Shown here: positions 10,861-24,400 of the stretch, piece by piece
Position numbering within the stretch: the first letter of the stretch is position 1
Layout of the letters: each line of letters opens with the position of its first letter
Assembly (NCBI RefSeq): GCF_029931775.1
Contig: NC_079325.1
Span: 36,134,461 to 36,198,460, forward strand
Length of the DNA stretch: 64,000 nucleotides
Direction of reading: 5' to 3'
From: Euleptes europaea
Taxonomy: Eukaryota > Chordata > Lepidosauria > Squamata > Sphaerodactylidae
The notes under the pieces: generated by a model
The model's input: the letters and a program-made list of their open reading frames with translations, nothing else
Databases searched by the model: none
Told to the model about the DNA's origin: nothing
Made by a program: the position numbers and the translations under genes

Positions 10861-13618
10861 ACTGCTATGGGACAGGGTGATGATGAAATAGACAACTAGC
10901 AGCTGTGTGTGTGTGTGTGTGTGTGAAGTGCTGTCATGTCACTTCCTACTCATGGCAACCTTAGGTAAAAATTATTGTAGGGCATCATTGCATTTGCTCA
11001 GTTGATGACAAGTAGTGTGGTCCTTTCAGATTTATGTTTTTGAATTGTGTGTTTGAATTTTTACATTGGCCATCTTGTAGACTGGATGTTTGAAAGGAGA
11101 GGACAGCATTGCGTTGAAGGAAACAAAACCAATGAACAATGGCCACGGTGGGTGTGATGCCCTTGCCTTGGAATGGTGAAATGATCCATCAGAAGGAATC
11201 CTCTGCTTCAGAAATACCAAAGCAGCACACAGATCCAACTTTGAACAACTCGGAAAGAATAAATCCTTCCAAAAGCTAGAAATTCTGCATGGAGATAGGA
11301 ACACTTTGTATCGAGTATATCCTGTTGCTTTGAAGGCATTAGGTAGCCGAGGTTCCAAACAATTTTTAAACAGATGGTTGTAATTAAAATATATGCAAAA
11401 AAGAGAGAGAGAAGCAAGTCCTTAAATCAGCAGCATTCTAGTAAGCATTTTAATGTGTTGCTGCTAATTAAATTGTCGAGCAGCCAAACCTAACTGAACT
11501 ATGAAGCTAGAAGTTGTTAGCATTTAAGCGAAGTTAAGAATTGCTTCAGTTTAAGAGCCCTGTTGAATGTGCAAATCGAATGATGGTTGCCTGTTTTGAG
11601 ACAGAGAGATGGGTCCAAACTTTGTTTCCTGCCTCCAGATCTACCCCACACGCAGTATTGAACTGATCTTGGCAAGAGCAGCAAAAATAAGGGGTCTTCT
11701 GTGTGTTTCTGAGCAGCAGAAGTGCTAATGCAGAAGGCGTATTAGCCACAAGAAGCCATCCAACTGGTTTCCCAGTTGGTGGTACCCAAAAGCCAAGACC
11801 TGTTTGGCTGCTGTGCTGTGTTTCAGCTGTGGGTGTGGCAGTTCCTCTTTGGAGCATTACTGGGCAACTGGTAGTTGGACAGTGGTGGTATTGCAGAATG
11901 GGTTGCTGAGTTCCCAGATGTTGACTCTGTTTGGGATTTATTACTATTGTCTTTATTTATTTATTTTGCTTTTAAGCTGCTATGCTGAGGGCTCTCTGTA
12001 CTGCTTTCTGATTTCAATAAAATGCTGAAATTTTGTACCCCAGACAGGTCATAAAATGCTCTTGGGTTGAATCCTGTGGATCCATTCTGCTAACGGTGGT
12101 ATTTTCCCTATGCAGAAATCCATTCAAGATAGCAGAATGTTCATTATACCAGAGGAAAACATTGACAGGCGAATACATCCATGGGGTCCAACCCCTTGTT
12201 TGGCATAATTTATTCCAGGGGTTTTTTTGTGAGCAACAGAGCTCTTTCTCCAGCCTCTGATATATTATTAAGCCACTGTTTGGGCTTCTATTATTTCACC
12301 AGGCATTCGTGCACAGCTGCATTCATAAGGACCAGAAACTTGCATTTTACTGAAGGTTGGGCTTCCCAAGAAGCTGAATTCTCAGGCCAGTACTTCATTC
12401 TGTCCTTTTCTGTCTTCCACTTTATGTGGTAGATATGTGCATATCACTTGGTATGCCATACAGAAAAACTTGATTTGAAATGGGGTGGGGGGGAGGGAAG
12501 ATATGTTTTAGACTGGAGTTTGTTTTGAGTTTTCCAGAACTGAGACATTAAGCAGGAACGAATAGTTAAATGGGCTCACAGCAGCCTCAGCAGCACGTCC
12601 CTAATGCTGTGTCTGTATTTTAACTGCATAACTGAAGTTTCATTGTTCCAATCACAGAAGGGCATTTTTAACACTATGTCTCTATAGGGGAGCACCCAGA
12701 AATAGCCACTAAGAAATGGCCAAATCTGCGCAAGAGATCTGTGTCTTTAAAAACCTCCCAGGGTTTCCTTTGGAGTGAATAGATCCATGCAAGGCTTTGA
12801 TGCAAATGTCTTTGGTCATTTCTCAACTGCTTTCCCCCTCATATATTTGAAAAACACTAATATAGAAATGCCATGATGTCAGTAGCCCGTGATATCAGTT
12901 CTATACCAAGAGGTATAGAAAATGGCCAGGTCTAAGCCTGTATTCCCTACATCTGTATTCAAAGAGGGGTTTAAATTGTCTGCATGTGTGCCTGTCCTCT
13001 TCATTATCATTCAGCTACACAGCTTTCATATCTTACTTGCATATCTAGTAGGCCACTAGTAAATCCGGTACAAGTCTCCTTGGGTGGAGTCAGATGAAAG
13101 CTATTGATGATCGTATTAACTGTTTTAATATTTGGTATTGTAGTGTGGTGTTGTAAAGTTATGCTGTTTTCTGCTGGCGATCATGGGACCAGCAGCATGT
13201 ACAGAAGCCATGTGGAATGAGGGCTGGAGGAGAATTGTGCGAGTTTGAGTAAAAAAGCTGCCTCAGATTGGAGAAATAAATTTTTAAATCCCAAATGACC
13301 TCTTTAGCTTGAGCCAGATTGAGCAGGCAGATGCATCAAATTATTTCCCCTGCACTTTATGTAATAACTCATATACTCTAAAAGATACATCTTTTTCCAA
13401 GCCCTTGATCATGCTACTAAAGTAGAACAGATATGCAGATCAGTTGTTTGGTCAAATGTCAAGTATTGTTAATTGCCCAGCCAATTTACCATAGTCAAAT
13501 ATTATCACATATTCCAGGAAGTTAAAAATTCCCCTGTTTAAGTGGCAGCTCCTCCTTTTATTTCGTAATTGTGTTATTTTTAACAGCTGCCTTTAAAACC
13601 TGCCTTTAGTTTTTAATG

Positions 13619-13891
13619 GTTGCTACTACTTTGCTTTATTTTTGTTCTCATTTCACCTTTAGTGTTCCATAATAAAAGCAATTGAAAGATAACTAAAGGT
13701 ACAGGTAGTCCTCTGTGCAAACACTTGATCATTACTGACCCATAGGGAGATGTGTGACATCTCCCTATGGGTCAGTAATGACCAAGTGTTTGCACAGAGG
13801 ACTACCTGTACCTTTAGTTATCTTTCAGTTGCTTTTATTATGGAACACTACAGGTGAAATGAGAACAAAAATAAAGCAAAGTAGTAGCAAC
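13619..13891. repeat. 273-bp near-perfect palindrome (135-bp arms, 3-bp loop)
   Basis: Left arm 13619-13753 and right arm 13757-13891 are reverse complements with three mismatches by eye; the loop is GTG. The arms contain a SINE head (AAAGGTACAGGTAGTCCTCT) plus the unique DNA upstream of it. The SINE tail continues in the original direction at 13,892-14,030. This looks like an inverted duplication inserted at the middle of the SINE. Confidence 0.9.
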
Positions 13892-14030
13892 TGTGTTTAC
13901 GGGGTGGTTTGCCATTGCCTTCCCCAGTCATCTACACTTTACCCCAGCAAGCTAGGTACTCATTTTACAGACCTCGGAAGGATGGAAGGCTGAATCAACC
14001 TTGAGCTGGCTACCTAAAACCAACTACTGT
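13892..14030 (+). mobile_element. SINE tail split by the palindrome
   Basis: ACGGGGTGGTTTGCCATTGC, CTTCCCCAGTCATCTACACT and GACCTCGGAAGGATGGAAGG form a common squamate SINE segment whose matching head (AAAGGTACAGGTAGTCC) lies in the left palindrome arm at ~13,695. The 3' limit is approximate. Confidence 0.6.
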
Positions 14031-15187
14031 TCAATAAATTGTTTACCATTACAGAAACCTTAACCGAGTGGTGTCAAACATGTGGCAGAAGTAACATCTT
14101 TGAATTGGTATTGCATTTTTTCAGCTTCCAGGATAGGCTGGAGCCTTTGTGTCAGCATATGTTGCAGGGCACGGTCTATATGTCCATGCAGTCAACTTTC
14201 TTTTTATACACAACATTCACTTTTTCAGATACCTGGGCATCCAGAACATTTCCTAGCCAAATAAAGATGGTCTCAATGGGATTTCACCTTGAAGTGTGGG
14301 GGGAGCAATTTCAGAGCTGGCCCAAACAACCTCTCTGACATTGCAAAGAGGCCTACTGTTAGGGTCTCATGCTGCCTTATTGATGCTCATACCTTGGGTT
14401 GAATCCAACCAGTTGTTCTGCTTATGAAAAAGAAAGGAAGGGTCCCCTTCAGACCTCCCCAGAAGGCTATGGCAGGGATCATGGGACCAGCATGAACCCA
14501 AGCCATATGAGATTGGGGCTGTAGTGAGGAGGAGAATAGTGCGAGAATGTGTAAAAAAGTAAGCTAGCTCCAGTCCTTTGTTCTCTGAACTCCAGTCCTC
14601 CATTCTCTGTTTGTTCTAAATGTTTTTTTTCCTCACTGACTCATTCAGATTCTGCTACATGAAGTCTCCAGTATGGTAGCCAAAAGAAAATGTAAGAAAT
14701 GAAGTAAAATTGGCCTTGTTCATTCCAGCTGTATAATATTGGGCAGAGATATATCCAGGCTTTTAAAAAGTCCTCATATAGTATATAGTGAGCTCAAATA
14801 GGCTAGGTGCAGCCAGATAATTGATGAATAGTTTGCTTGCATTGTGCTGAGTCACTAAAAAAAACACCCAACGCTTTGCATACTACGTTCCTGGCCTGAG
14901 GCAAGCTAATTCTGTGTCTGTGTACATGTGCTTTTTTGCAACTGAAGACTAGCTTAAAATGTTCTCAAGCTGCCTCTGAGAGATATTTTCATTCCCTTTT
15001 CTAGGCTAGAATCCCAAACCTCATGGGTTACCCATGATGGGTTTTAAACTCATCTTCCCAATGGCAAAATGTGTAAACCTCCAGCTCTTTCTGTACATTA
15101 ACACATTTCATTTGCTTCACAGCTGCCAAACAATAGACGGTGAAATAATGGTTTGCTAGCTGTCGGAGTGAGCGCCCACCTTCTACA

Positions 15188-15418
15188 ATGCCCGTGCAGG
15201 CAGCACAGTGGACAGAATTCCTGTCCTGTCCGATCTGCTACAATGAATTTGATGAGAACGTGCACAAGCCCATCAGCTTAGGCTGCTCGCACACAGTCTG
15301 CAAGACCTGCCTGAACAAGCTACACCGTAAGGCCTGCCCTTTCGACCAGACAGCCATCAACACTGACATCGATGTGCTTCCCGTAAACTTTGCACTTCTC
15401 CAGTTAGTTGGAGCCCAG
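15188..15418 (+). CDS. RC3H2: RC3H2 coding exon 1: RING finger
   Basis: This exon starts at acceptor ..TTCACAG|CTGCC (exon 15121-15418, with 67 nt of 5' UTR) and codes residues 1-77. The zinc ligands visible are C14, C17, C33, H35, C38, C41, C50 and D53. The last ligand position is an Asp rather than Cys, the known roquin variant. The RING is an E3 ubiquitin ligase module in this family. The exon ends in phase 0 at GCCCAG|GTAGGT. Confidence 0.95.
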
Positions 15419-18400
15419 GTAGGTGCTCCCAGACCTCTTTGCTCTTCACTTAGCCAAAGCTACATGCAGTCATGTGGATTTATTGATTTATGTATTTTGC
15501 CAAATTCATACCCCACCTTTCTGCCCTCATAAAGGCCACCTTATGGATCTGTGTAAGGGTAAGGGTAACTGATGTAGATCACTGTTGTTGCTCTGGTGTG
15601 AGTGGGTGGGCGACTGTCCCCCCCCCACACATTTCTTTGATCAGACGTGGCCCTCCTGAGCTGCTTTTAAGCCCAAGCAGGGGCAAAAATAGTCTCTCCA
15701 TTGTGCCCATCCTTTTTGTCTCCTGGGGCTTGAAGCAGGGGCCGTTTATTTATATTTATTTGTTTACAAGATTTATATCCTATCTTTCAGCCCAATCAGG
15801 GCCACCAAGGAAGTATAAAACAGAGCAGTATAAAACACATCATAGAATGAGCTAAAAACAAAACGAAAGAATATATATCTAAAAACACAGAAACATCAAT
15901 TAAAACACCGAGCAGGAAGTAGAGATCATTGAGGGAACACTGGGCACATAAGGAAGTCTTCACCTTCTGGTTGAAGACAGTGAGAGAACAGAAAGACAAG
16001 ATTTTGGGGGTTGGGGAGCTGCATATCACCTTGAACAGCACAGTAGCCCTAATTCTATGTAGCACACACAGACTCCTGACAACTGTTGTTTGCAGTTCAG
16101 TTTCATGTCATGGGAATCCACATGTGAACCCCCTCGCCTCACATGTAGTTTGGCCCTAAAGGCGGGGGATCCTCATAAGATCCTCATAAGTCTACACTAT
16201 CTGCAAACAGGCAGTGAGGAGAAGAATGTCTTGAACCACAATCTCGTGTGCCTTGTCAAATGCAGGAAGGTTGGAATGCAGTTGTAAATCTGCCTTCCTG
16301 CACAGTCAGCTCTGATCAGATACGGGATGCGAAAGCACTGAGAACAGCCTTTCTGTGTTTATCACTTGTGCACATTGGATTTGTAACTGTGTGAATCAGC
16401 CCTGTGTTTCTTTGCGCTATGGAGAAGAACGGCTAGCTGTGTTATCAGGCTAGCTGTGTGACTTGCTGCTTGCTTCTCGGCCAAGTGTTCCCCAAAATTC
16501 TTGTATCCTAAACAACTCCCTTTTCAAAGGTTCTAAATATGGAGCAAGATCTCTCTGCTTACTTTTCCTTGTTGGATCAACAATTAGAGCTGTTTCAGTT
16601 CAACCACGGTGACCTTTTGGTTTGCCACAATATTTTTTGGCCTGTATTTGATTACAGTCCATCTTGTTTTATTAGTTCTTCTGCTACATCTCTGGTTTGA
16701 GCTGCACTCAAGTTAAGCAGTTGCTTTCTCAAAGTACAGAAGATCTTCAACTTTGTTTCCTTCCTAAATGGAGAACTTCCAGGTTTATCTGTCCATTAGT
16801 GCTGGGAATGGGCTGGCTACAAAAAATAAATAAATCTTACTGACACAGCTACGTTTTTAAAATGTTATTAGTATGGATTTATATATTTTGTGTTGTTGAA
16901 TTCACGTACCTTCATGATGTCATCACCCCTCCCCTACCAGTAGCTAAGGAATAAAGTGTTTGTTAACCTTTGCCTGGTGTCCCGTGTGATGGCAGTTGAG
17001 CCTGCCAGTGACTGTTCTCCTGCACCTTTGACAGGTACCTGATCACCAGACTGTCAAGCTAAGTAACCTAGGAGAGAACAAGCACTACGAGATAGCAAAG
17101 AAATGTGTGGAAGACCTGGCACTTTATTTAAAGCCGCTGAGTGGAGGCAAGGGTGAGTTCTTACTGATGATTCTCCACGTGGGCAAGTGAAAGCAGCCAA
17201 GACAAGTGTTGGGTTTGCCCTGTTAAAATCAAAGGCTTTAGAATTTAAATCCTCTCTGTTACTGTATCTAATGGCCAAGTGGGTGGCTTGTGCTAGTCTC
17301 GAAAAATAACAGCAACAACATAAGATAGAGGTTGCAACATCCTGGAAGACTTACAACCTATGAAGAAAAACTACTGTCAACACAAAAGTAAAACATGCAT
17401 ATGCTCCAGGAAACAAGGAATGTTGAGAGTAGTTGAGTCAGTTAGAGGAAGCAAGAGGGTGCTGAGGAAATTAGCCGGAGACCTTATGGAATCCTGGAGG
17501 GGGAGGTTTGTGAGTGTGTGTGCGGGGGAATCTTACAGATTGCTTGTTCTTCCCCTTTGTAACTCCCCCAGGCTGTAAGCTTGTTCCTATACTAGTGAGC
17601 TTCACGGTTGAGTGCCAGCAGTAAGACAGTAAAGCAGGACCCCTCATAGACAAGAGAGGGCTGTTTACAACAATAAAAAAACCCCAAAAGGCTGTGAATT
17701 GTTGTAAACACATTTCTTCTCTTCTTTTGTCTTCTTTGTATTAAGCTACTGTTTAATGTAATGTATGCAATAAATAAAAGACAAAATATGGCTTTCAGCA
17801 TACTGGCTTTCAGTATACTAAAATATACAAAATATGACATTGTGACCTTAAAAAAAAAACCTTCACCTGTTAAGGATTAAGCATGCTCATTGCCCTCAGA
17901 ATTTTGAGTGAAGTTGACAGATAAAACAGCAGGGGAATGTAAAATTTGTGCTCAAGACCCTAAGAGCTTATAATATACTGGAGGAGGAGATCTGGGTCAG
18001 AGTGAAATTTTTCAGTTATTTCTGCTCTTCATATTTTTTTCATGAGCCCTCAACCTGCCACTTTTTCTAATAGCAAACTTGGGACAGCAGTTGGGGGGGG
18101 AGACTGATGTTGCCTGCGCCCCAAACAGTTTGAAGTAACCTGGCATGGGAGGTAAAAATAAGGTTTGGGGATATGCATCCCTTTACCCTAGTTTCCTTTT
18201 CCCCTATCAAAATTCACCCACATAGTATGGGGAGGGAGGGTGCAAAAACATCTCCTTCCCCTCACTATACCCCTCAGGTTTATATTTAACCAGCAGCTTC
18301 CTGCTAACCTCTTCCCTATCCTCAACAGTCAAGGCACTGAGTCTACAGCAATTGTAATATATCATTAGGCTGCTCAAATCTGGGGATAAGCAAGCCACAG

Positions 18401-21400
18401 TCTCACTAAGCTGCGTGTGTATGCAGGGAATTTCCAGTTGTCTGTCCTCCTCTCCCCCCCACATGCAACTCTTTGCAGGCTGTCAATTTATACCTCTTTT
18501 TGGTATGTGTGCATTTCATATCTCCCCCCCCCCTTTGGGGACTAGGTAGGGAAATAGTGAAGTCTTACTGTTGAGTGTGCATTCAAATGTCCCTTGGCTA
18601 ACCTGTGTCTCCCCCCTCCCCCTTTCAAAGGTGTTGCCAGTTTGAACCAGAGCGCGCTGAGCCGTCCAATGCAAAGGAAGCTGGTGACACTGGTGAACTG
18701 TCAGCTGGTAGAAGAAGAGGGTCGGGTGAGAGCCATGCGGGCAGCCCGCTCCCTTGGCGAGAGAACTGTGACGGAGCTGATCTTACAGCATCAGAACCCT
18801 CAGCAGCTGTCTGCCAATCTGTGGGCTGCTGTCAGGGCACGAGGGTGCCAGTTTCTAGGGCCAGGTAAGCCCTTGTGTAAAGGGAAGTGGGATGGTTCAT
18901 TGTTCTTGCTGTTGTGTTTAGATTTAATATCTCTTGGGAAAGAGCAGAAGGCTGGGGAGCCTTCTCAATGAAGTTGAAAACGTACAAAGGTGCATTCGTT
19001 TTGCCTGTATAAAACTGCTGGCTGGCAGGATGCTTGTAGCGGCAGGTATGGAACCAAAACCCCCACCCCAGCCTGCCAGCAAATGCAGCTGTTGGTCTCT
19101 CCATCTTGCTACTCTCCATCTTTCTCTTTAGGGAGGTGAGAAGCAGAGCGAGAAAGTGGCCATCCCCTAGCCATGCTTCCTTGTCTCTTGTCTCCTGTCA
19201 CCCCAAAACACCCAAGTATAGTAATGGAAGGAAGGGGGAGAGGGATATGGCAGCTATGGGTGGAAGAGAGACAGTAATCTTTAAGGGGCCAGGTTGAACC
19301 CCTTGTGCATGAGCAGGCATTCTGTGCAGAGACAAATTGCATAGTCCCTGTTCCCTGGAGTTGTCCCAGGAGGTTCTCCAGAAGCAAAATCTGAAGCAAA
19401 ATTAGGGGCTCCTACACAAACAAAAGTGTTAAGGAATGTCAAGAGAAGCCAAAAGAGTTTTGATAAAATGAGTGAAATTTCACAGGAGAGCTTCAGCATG
19501 TGAGAAAAGGCAAAGTGGGGAATGGCCTCATTGTCTAGGGGCCAGAAGGCCCTGCACTATTTCAGGGGCGTGGAGATACTCCCTCCAGCAGAGCTGCAAT
19601 GTCTTTTGGGGGGGAGGAGGAGCAGGGAGGAGTGTTGCAATGGTGTGGACAGCTAATGCACAAAGCCCAAGAGAACCTGCAGCCTGCCTTATGAGGGAGA
19701 CTGATTTCCAACATCTTTGTGGTCGATGTGTCTCTACTGTGGTCTTAAAATTGGACGAGGCTGTGACTGCTTCACTATTTGAGAAGTCTGGCTCCTTTTT
19801 TCCCCTTGCATGATGTAGTGGGTGGCCTCTGTTCACTTTTTAAAGCACTTGTTAGGTATCCATTCCCCACTGTCTGCAAAGCCATAGTCAGAGTCTGATT
19901 CAGCACCAGAGCCCCTGTGTCCTTTCAGCCTGGGGATTGTTTGTCTTGTCCTTTTGAGACCATAACTTCAGCTTGTGGCCTTGTAGCTATGCAGGAGGAA
20001 GCCTTGAAACTGGTGCTGCTGGCCTTAGAAGACGGCTCTGCCCTCTCCCGGAAAGTGCTGGTGCTTTTTGTTGTCCAGAGGCTGGAGCCACGATTCCCCC
20101 AGGCGTCGAAAACAAGCATTGGCCACGTTGTGCAGCTGCTGTATCGAGCTTCATGCTTCAAGGTAAAATGTTGAATCAGTTGATTTTGGGGGGGGGGGGT
20201 TGGCTTTTGAAAAGTAAGTTTTTCTTCTCTGCTGGCAGCTCACAGTTAGCAGTGTTATTTCAGGAAACACTGGCTATGAAATTAGGTTTGTTTAATAATT
20301 ATAGCAAGTACCCCTGGAAGGTTTTTTTTGCAGTTTGTCCATTTTGCTTCCGCTTTTCGTTGTTGCTATGCCTGAAGAAGAATGGCAAGGGGAAAGGATC
20401 AAATTCTTTTAAGTCCCCCTTGCTTAGTTGGCAAGAATACATTAAAAATCCATGTGTGTAGCAAAAATGAAATGGGGTTTCTTCTTGAACCATAAAGACT
20501 GTTGAAAATTTAAAGTGTGGATGCCATATTTGGTATGCTTAGCTATGGTCAGGAACAAATATTTAGGCATAGCTGGCTTGTTTGTGTAGGTCACCAAAAG
20601 GGATGAAGATTCTTCTCTGATGCAGCTGAAGGAGGAATTTCGCAGTTACGAAGCGTTGCGCCGGGAACATGATGCTCAGATTGTCCACATCGCTATGGAA
20701 GCGGGACTTCGGATATCGCCAGAGCAGTGGTCGTCCCTCCTTTATGGTGACTTGGCCCACAAATCCCACATGCAGTCCATCATCGACAAGGTGAGCTGTG
20801 GCTTTAAAGTGGCTGCGTTTTCTTGCCCCAATATGACACGTCTGGTGATGAAGCTGCATAGGGCAGATTATGAGCTGAGAGGCCCAGCCTCTCATCACTG
20901 ATCCTCCGTTTATGCAACCTGAAGACACCTCCTGCACTCTTATAATAAATTTCTTTTTTAAACCATCTCTTGTTGCGCATCTAAGCTTCATGTCAAGCCA
21001 ATAACACCCCCATCTTAAAATACAGATTTTAGAGAATTCAGTCTTTCATGAGCAGCTGTAAAGTTTTCTTCATATCATGCAGATCGCTAACACATTTCTT
21101 GTCTTTAGCTTCAGTCCCCAGAATCCTTTGCAAAAAGTGTGCAAGAGCTGACAATCGTTCTGCAACGTACTGGTGACCCTGCAAATTTAAACAGGCTTCG
21201 ACCCCATTTGGAGCTATTGGCCAACATAGATCCTAATCCAGGTATGTGAGTGATGTATGTGTATACATGTGTATACATTTATCTTAAGAAAGGAGAGGGG
21301 TATTCTTGATTTCTCCTGTGGAATTCCTCTCTCCTGGGCTTTGCTTCACCTGTGCCAAGATATGCCGTTGTCACGTGGAATAATCTACATATTATTTCCT

Positions 21401-24400
21401 GTCCAGGAGTGCCTTCCATATAGAAATGTTGTAATGTGGGATACATCATAAGAGTAGCACACAAACAAGTCAGAGTTTTTATCTTAAAGCTTTTTAATGG
21501 TCTGCTTCTATTTTATGGATAGTTTTTATGCTGCTTATGTCCAATGGCTTGTTTTTAATGGCTTATCTTTAGCGTTCTGACGTGGCTTTAATTGTAAGCT
21601 GCCTTGAGCAGGACTCTGAAGAGGTGGCGTAGAGATATCCTCAGTCAATGAATAAATATGCCCTAACAGTTGCATGAGGAACGCTTGTCACTGGCTGTTT
21701 AAAATGCTTATTAACTTGCTTTCTATTCTGTCTGGGTAATTCTGAACTGATTGACAAGGAGATCTCAAAAAACAGTCTTGCCTTTTAAATTGTTTTCAGC
21801 CTCTTCGGAGAGAAAACTCTTAGGCAGATTATTTGCCTTTCTCAGAAACATCAGAAAGTATTCCTCGTGTGGAACATTGCTCTGCTGTTTCTGCATTTAT
21901 CAATTATTGTATTTATTAACAACATTTGTACTCCGCTTTTCAAATGAGTGGTTCAAAACATCTCCCAGCAGAATAGAAACATCCAGTAGAATTATTTTGT
22001 AAAATTCAGCAAGATAGCAAGGTGGATTCAAAACCAAAGCCAATTAATCACAGGGCAGCAAACACACATATACAATTGGTTCTTGTAGGTTATCCGGGCT
22101 GTGTAACCGTGGTCTTGGTATTTTCTTTCCTGACGTTTCGCCAGCAGCTGTGGCAGGCATCTTCACATATACAATCCCAACAACCGATAAATCATAGCCA
22201 CAGAACTTCTGAATATTTTGGTTATGCCTGCACTAAACATTTTCCAAAAAGAATTTTGCTCAGTTGAAGGCAGCATTTGTTTTGAATATTGAAATCCATG
22301 GAATATTGACTTGCTTTTTCTTCCTCCCTTTTCCTGGTCTTCCAGATGCAGCATCTCCAACGTGGGAACAGCTGGAGAATGCCATGGTGGCTGTGAAGAC
22401 GGTAGTCCACGGCCTGGTAGACTTCATTCAGAACTATAGTCGGAAAGGCCATGAAACACCACAGGTGATTACGTCAGTGCTCGGCACAGGTTGTCCCAGA
22501 CAGTCAGTGGAGTTTTCATCAAAGCCATCCTTGTTCTGTCTTGTTAGTAGATGATGTGGGAAACACTGAATCCTTAAAGGAGATGGCATGTGCATATGGC
22601 ATACCATCACTTCCTCAGAGAAGCTGGGTGGGAAGGGAATGGTGGATTCCACTGAATAATGGAGGGGAGGGGCTGTGGCTCAGTGGTAGAGCATCTGCTT
22701 GGCATGCAGAAGGTCCCAGGTTCAATCCCCCGCATCTCCAGTTAAAAGGACTAGGTAAGTAGGTGATGTGAAAGACTTCTGCCTAAGACCCTGGAGAGCC
22801 ACTGCCGGTCAGAGTAGTCAATACTGACTTTGATGGACCAAGGGTCTGCTTCAGTATAAAGCAGCTTCATGTGTTCAGTGTACAAGTGAAAGAGAAGACC
22901 AAGGCCTGTTTTGTCAGTGCATGCTCGCTGTAACTAACTCTCCCCTGTAGCCTTGAGGTTTTGGGGGGAGGGCTAGGGTTAATCCCTCCTCTTCCCTGGC
23001 AGCTAGATCCAGAATCTGTGCTAATTTGGAGAATAAGCTTGTTTTTAAAAGGATTAGATCCATTTATAAAGAAGAATATGTCTGTAATTGCTTTTATTAG
23101 CTAGAATGACTAAATGAAAACTGCCAAAGGCAGATAGCTATGCATAAACTGGGGGATGGTGATCTCCTTCATTCCACAAGTAGGTGTCCAGAATAATCTG
23201 ACTGGCTGTCATAAGAAAACGTAGTGATGGACTAGATCAGTGATGGCGAACCTTTTAGAGACCGAGTGCCCAAACTGCAACCCAAAACCCACTTATTTAT
23301 CGCAAGGTGCCAACACGGCAATTTAACCTGAATACTGAGGTTTTAGTTTAGAAAAAACAATTCATACATTAACATCTTTTGTCTTAAAAGAAAAACACAA
23401 TAACAGAGTTTCACAGGTTAATTACATGCTGGGTAAGTGGGTGTTCCTCTTTTAGTAGGGGATTTCACTGAAAGGTGGGAGGCACCGCAAAGCCCGTGCT
23501 GAGGCCCGAGCGCTCTGTTCCCTCCAGCTATGCCACGCTGTGAGCTATGCTCCCCTCCAACCTAGCTCCTCTCCAACCCCACCACAGGAATCACCTTTGC
23601 CACAGACTCAACAGGCTGCCGTCCACGCAGCACCCTCTTGCCACATGTGAGCCGCCCTGCCGCATGTGACAGGGGAGGGAGGAAGCACTCCCATTGGGCT
23701 GCTGGGCAGAGGGGCGTTGATGTGAGAAATGCCCTCAGGCGCGTGTGGAGAGGGGGAGGGGAGCAGCCCGGCCCTGCTTCACTCTGGCTTTCTAGTAACG
23801 AGCTCAGGCGAACTGGGGCGACAGCGCACGTGCCCACGAGAGGGCTCTGAGTGCCCCCTCTGGCATGCGTGCCATAGGTTCACCACCACTGGACTAGATG
23901 GACCTGGGCTTGGTACAGTGGGACAGTTCCGATGCTCTCTGCCTCCTCTGGTTGCTCCTTGTGCTATTAACCCACAGGTGCCAGCCCCCAGCAGATTTAG
24001 GAGTCACAGGTAGGCCGTAGCTCTTCTAGTTGTTTTCCCCCTTTTTCTTTCATCCTCTGTGCCCCATTTTTGGTTACTGCCTCCAAACATAGGATGCACC
24101 ACATCTGCTGCTACAGCAAGAAGTACTTGTTTTGTTTCTGTCTGTTTAAATCAGTGGAAAGAGTAGCAACGCTGGTGGGTGTCTTCCAGGCCGCACGTAA
24201 TCAGCCATATCTTTTTTCTCCTCCTCCTTGTCTTGAAAGCCACAACCAAATAGCAAATACAAAACCAGCATGTGCCGGGATCTGCGACAACAAGGCGGGT
24301 GTCCGCGTGGGACAAACTGCACATTTGCTCACTCTCAGGAAGAGTTGGAGAAGTAAGTAGTGGGAGGAAAGCTGCTCTTCTTTTCCACTTCCCATGGATT

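Larger units (their letters stand above)
4268..15120 (+). other. RC3H2: RC3H2 intron 1
   Basis: A 10.9 kb intron between the non-coding exon 1 donor and the acceptor TTGCTTCACAG at 15,120. It holds a (CA)n tract at 4571-4597, a hAT-like element at 8870-9049, an antisense CR1 at 9806-10,860, a (TG)n tract at ~10,905, a large palindrome at 13,619-13,891 and a SINE tail to ~14,030. No protein-coding frame inside it is supported. The parts at 4600-8850 and 11,000-13,600 show nothing I can name. Confidence 0.7.

Noticed and set aside
19472-19836. 113-codon + frame and 102-codon - frame overlapping in RC3H2 intron 3
   Set aside because: Intronic, both strands open equally, no recognisable domain, no good splice sites at the ends.
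22671-22735. tRNA gene (box A and box B present)
   Set aside because: The tRNA-like part lacks a closed acceptor stem and runs into a SINE body repeated elsewhere in the window; the same holds at 28,970 and 46,311.
23640-24013. Overlapping GC-rich open frames of 70-94 codons
   Set aside because: They lie within the body of the hAT-like element bounded by GACTAGAT duplications and share no protein features.
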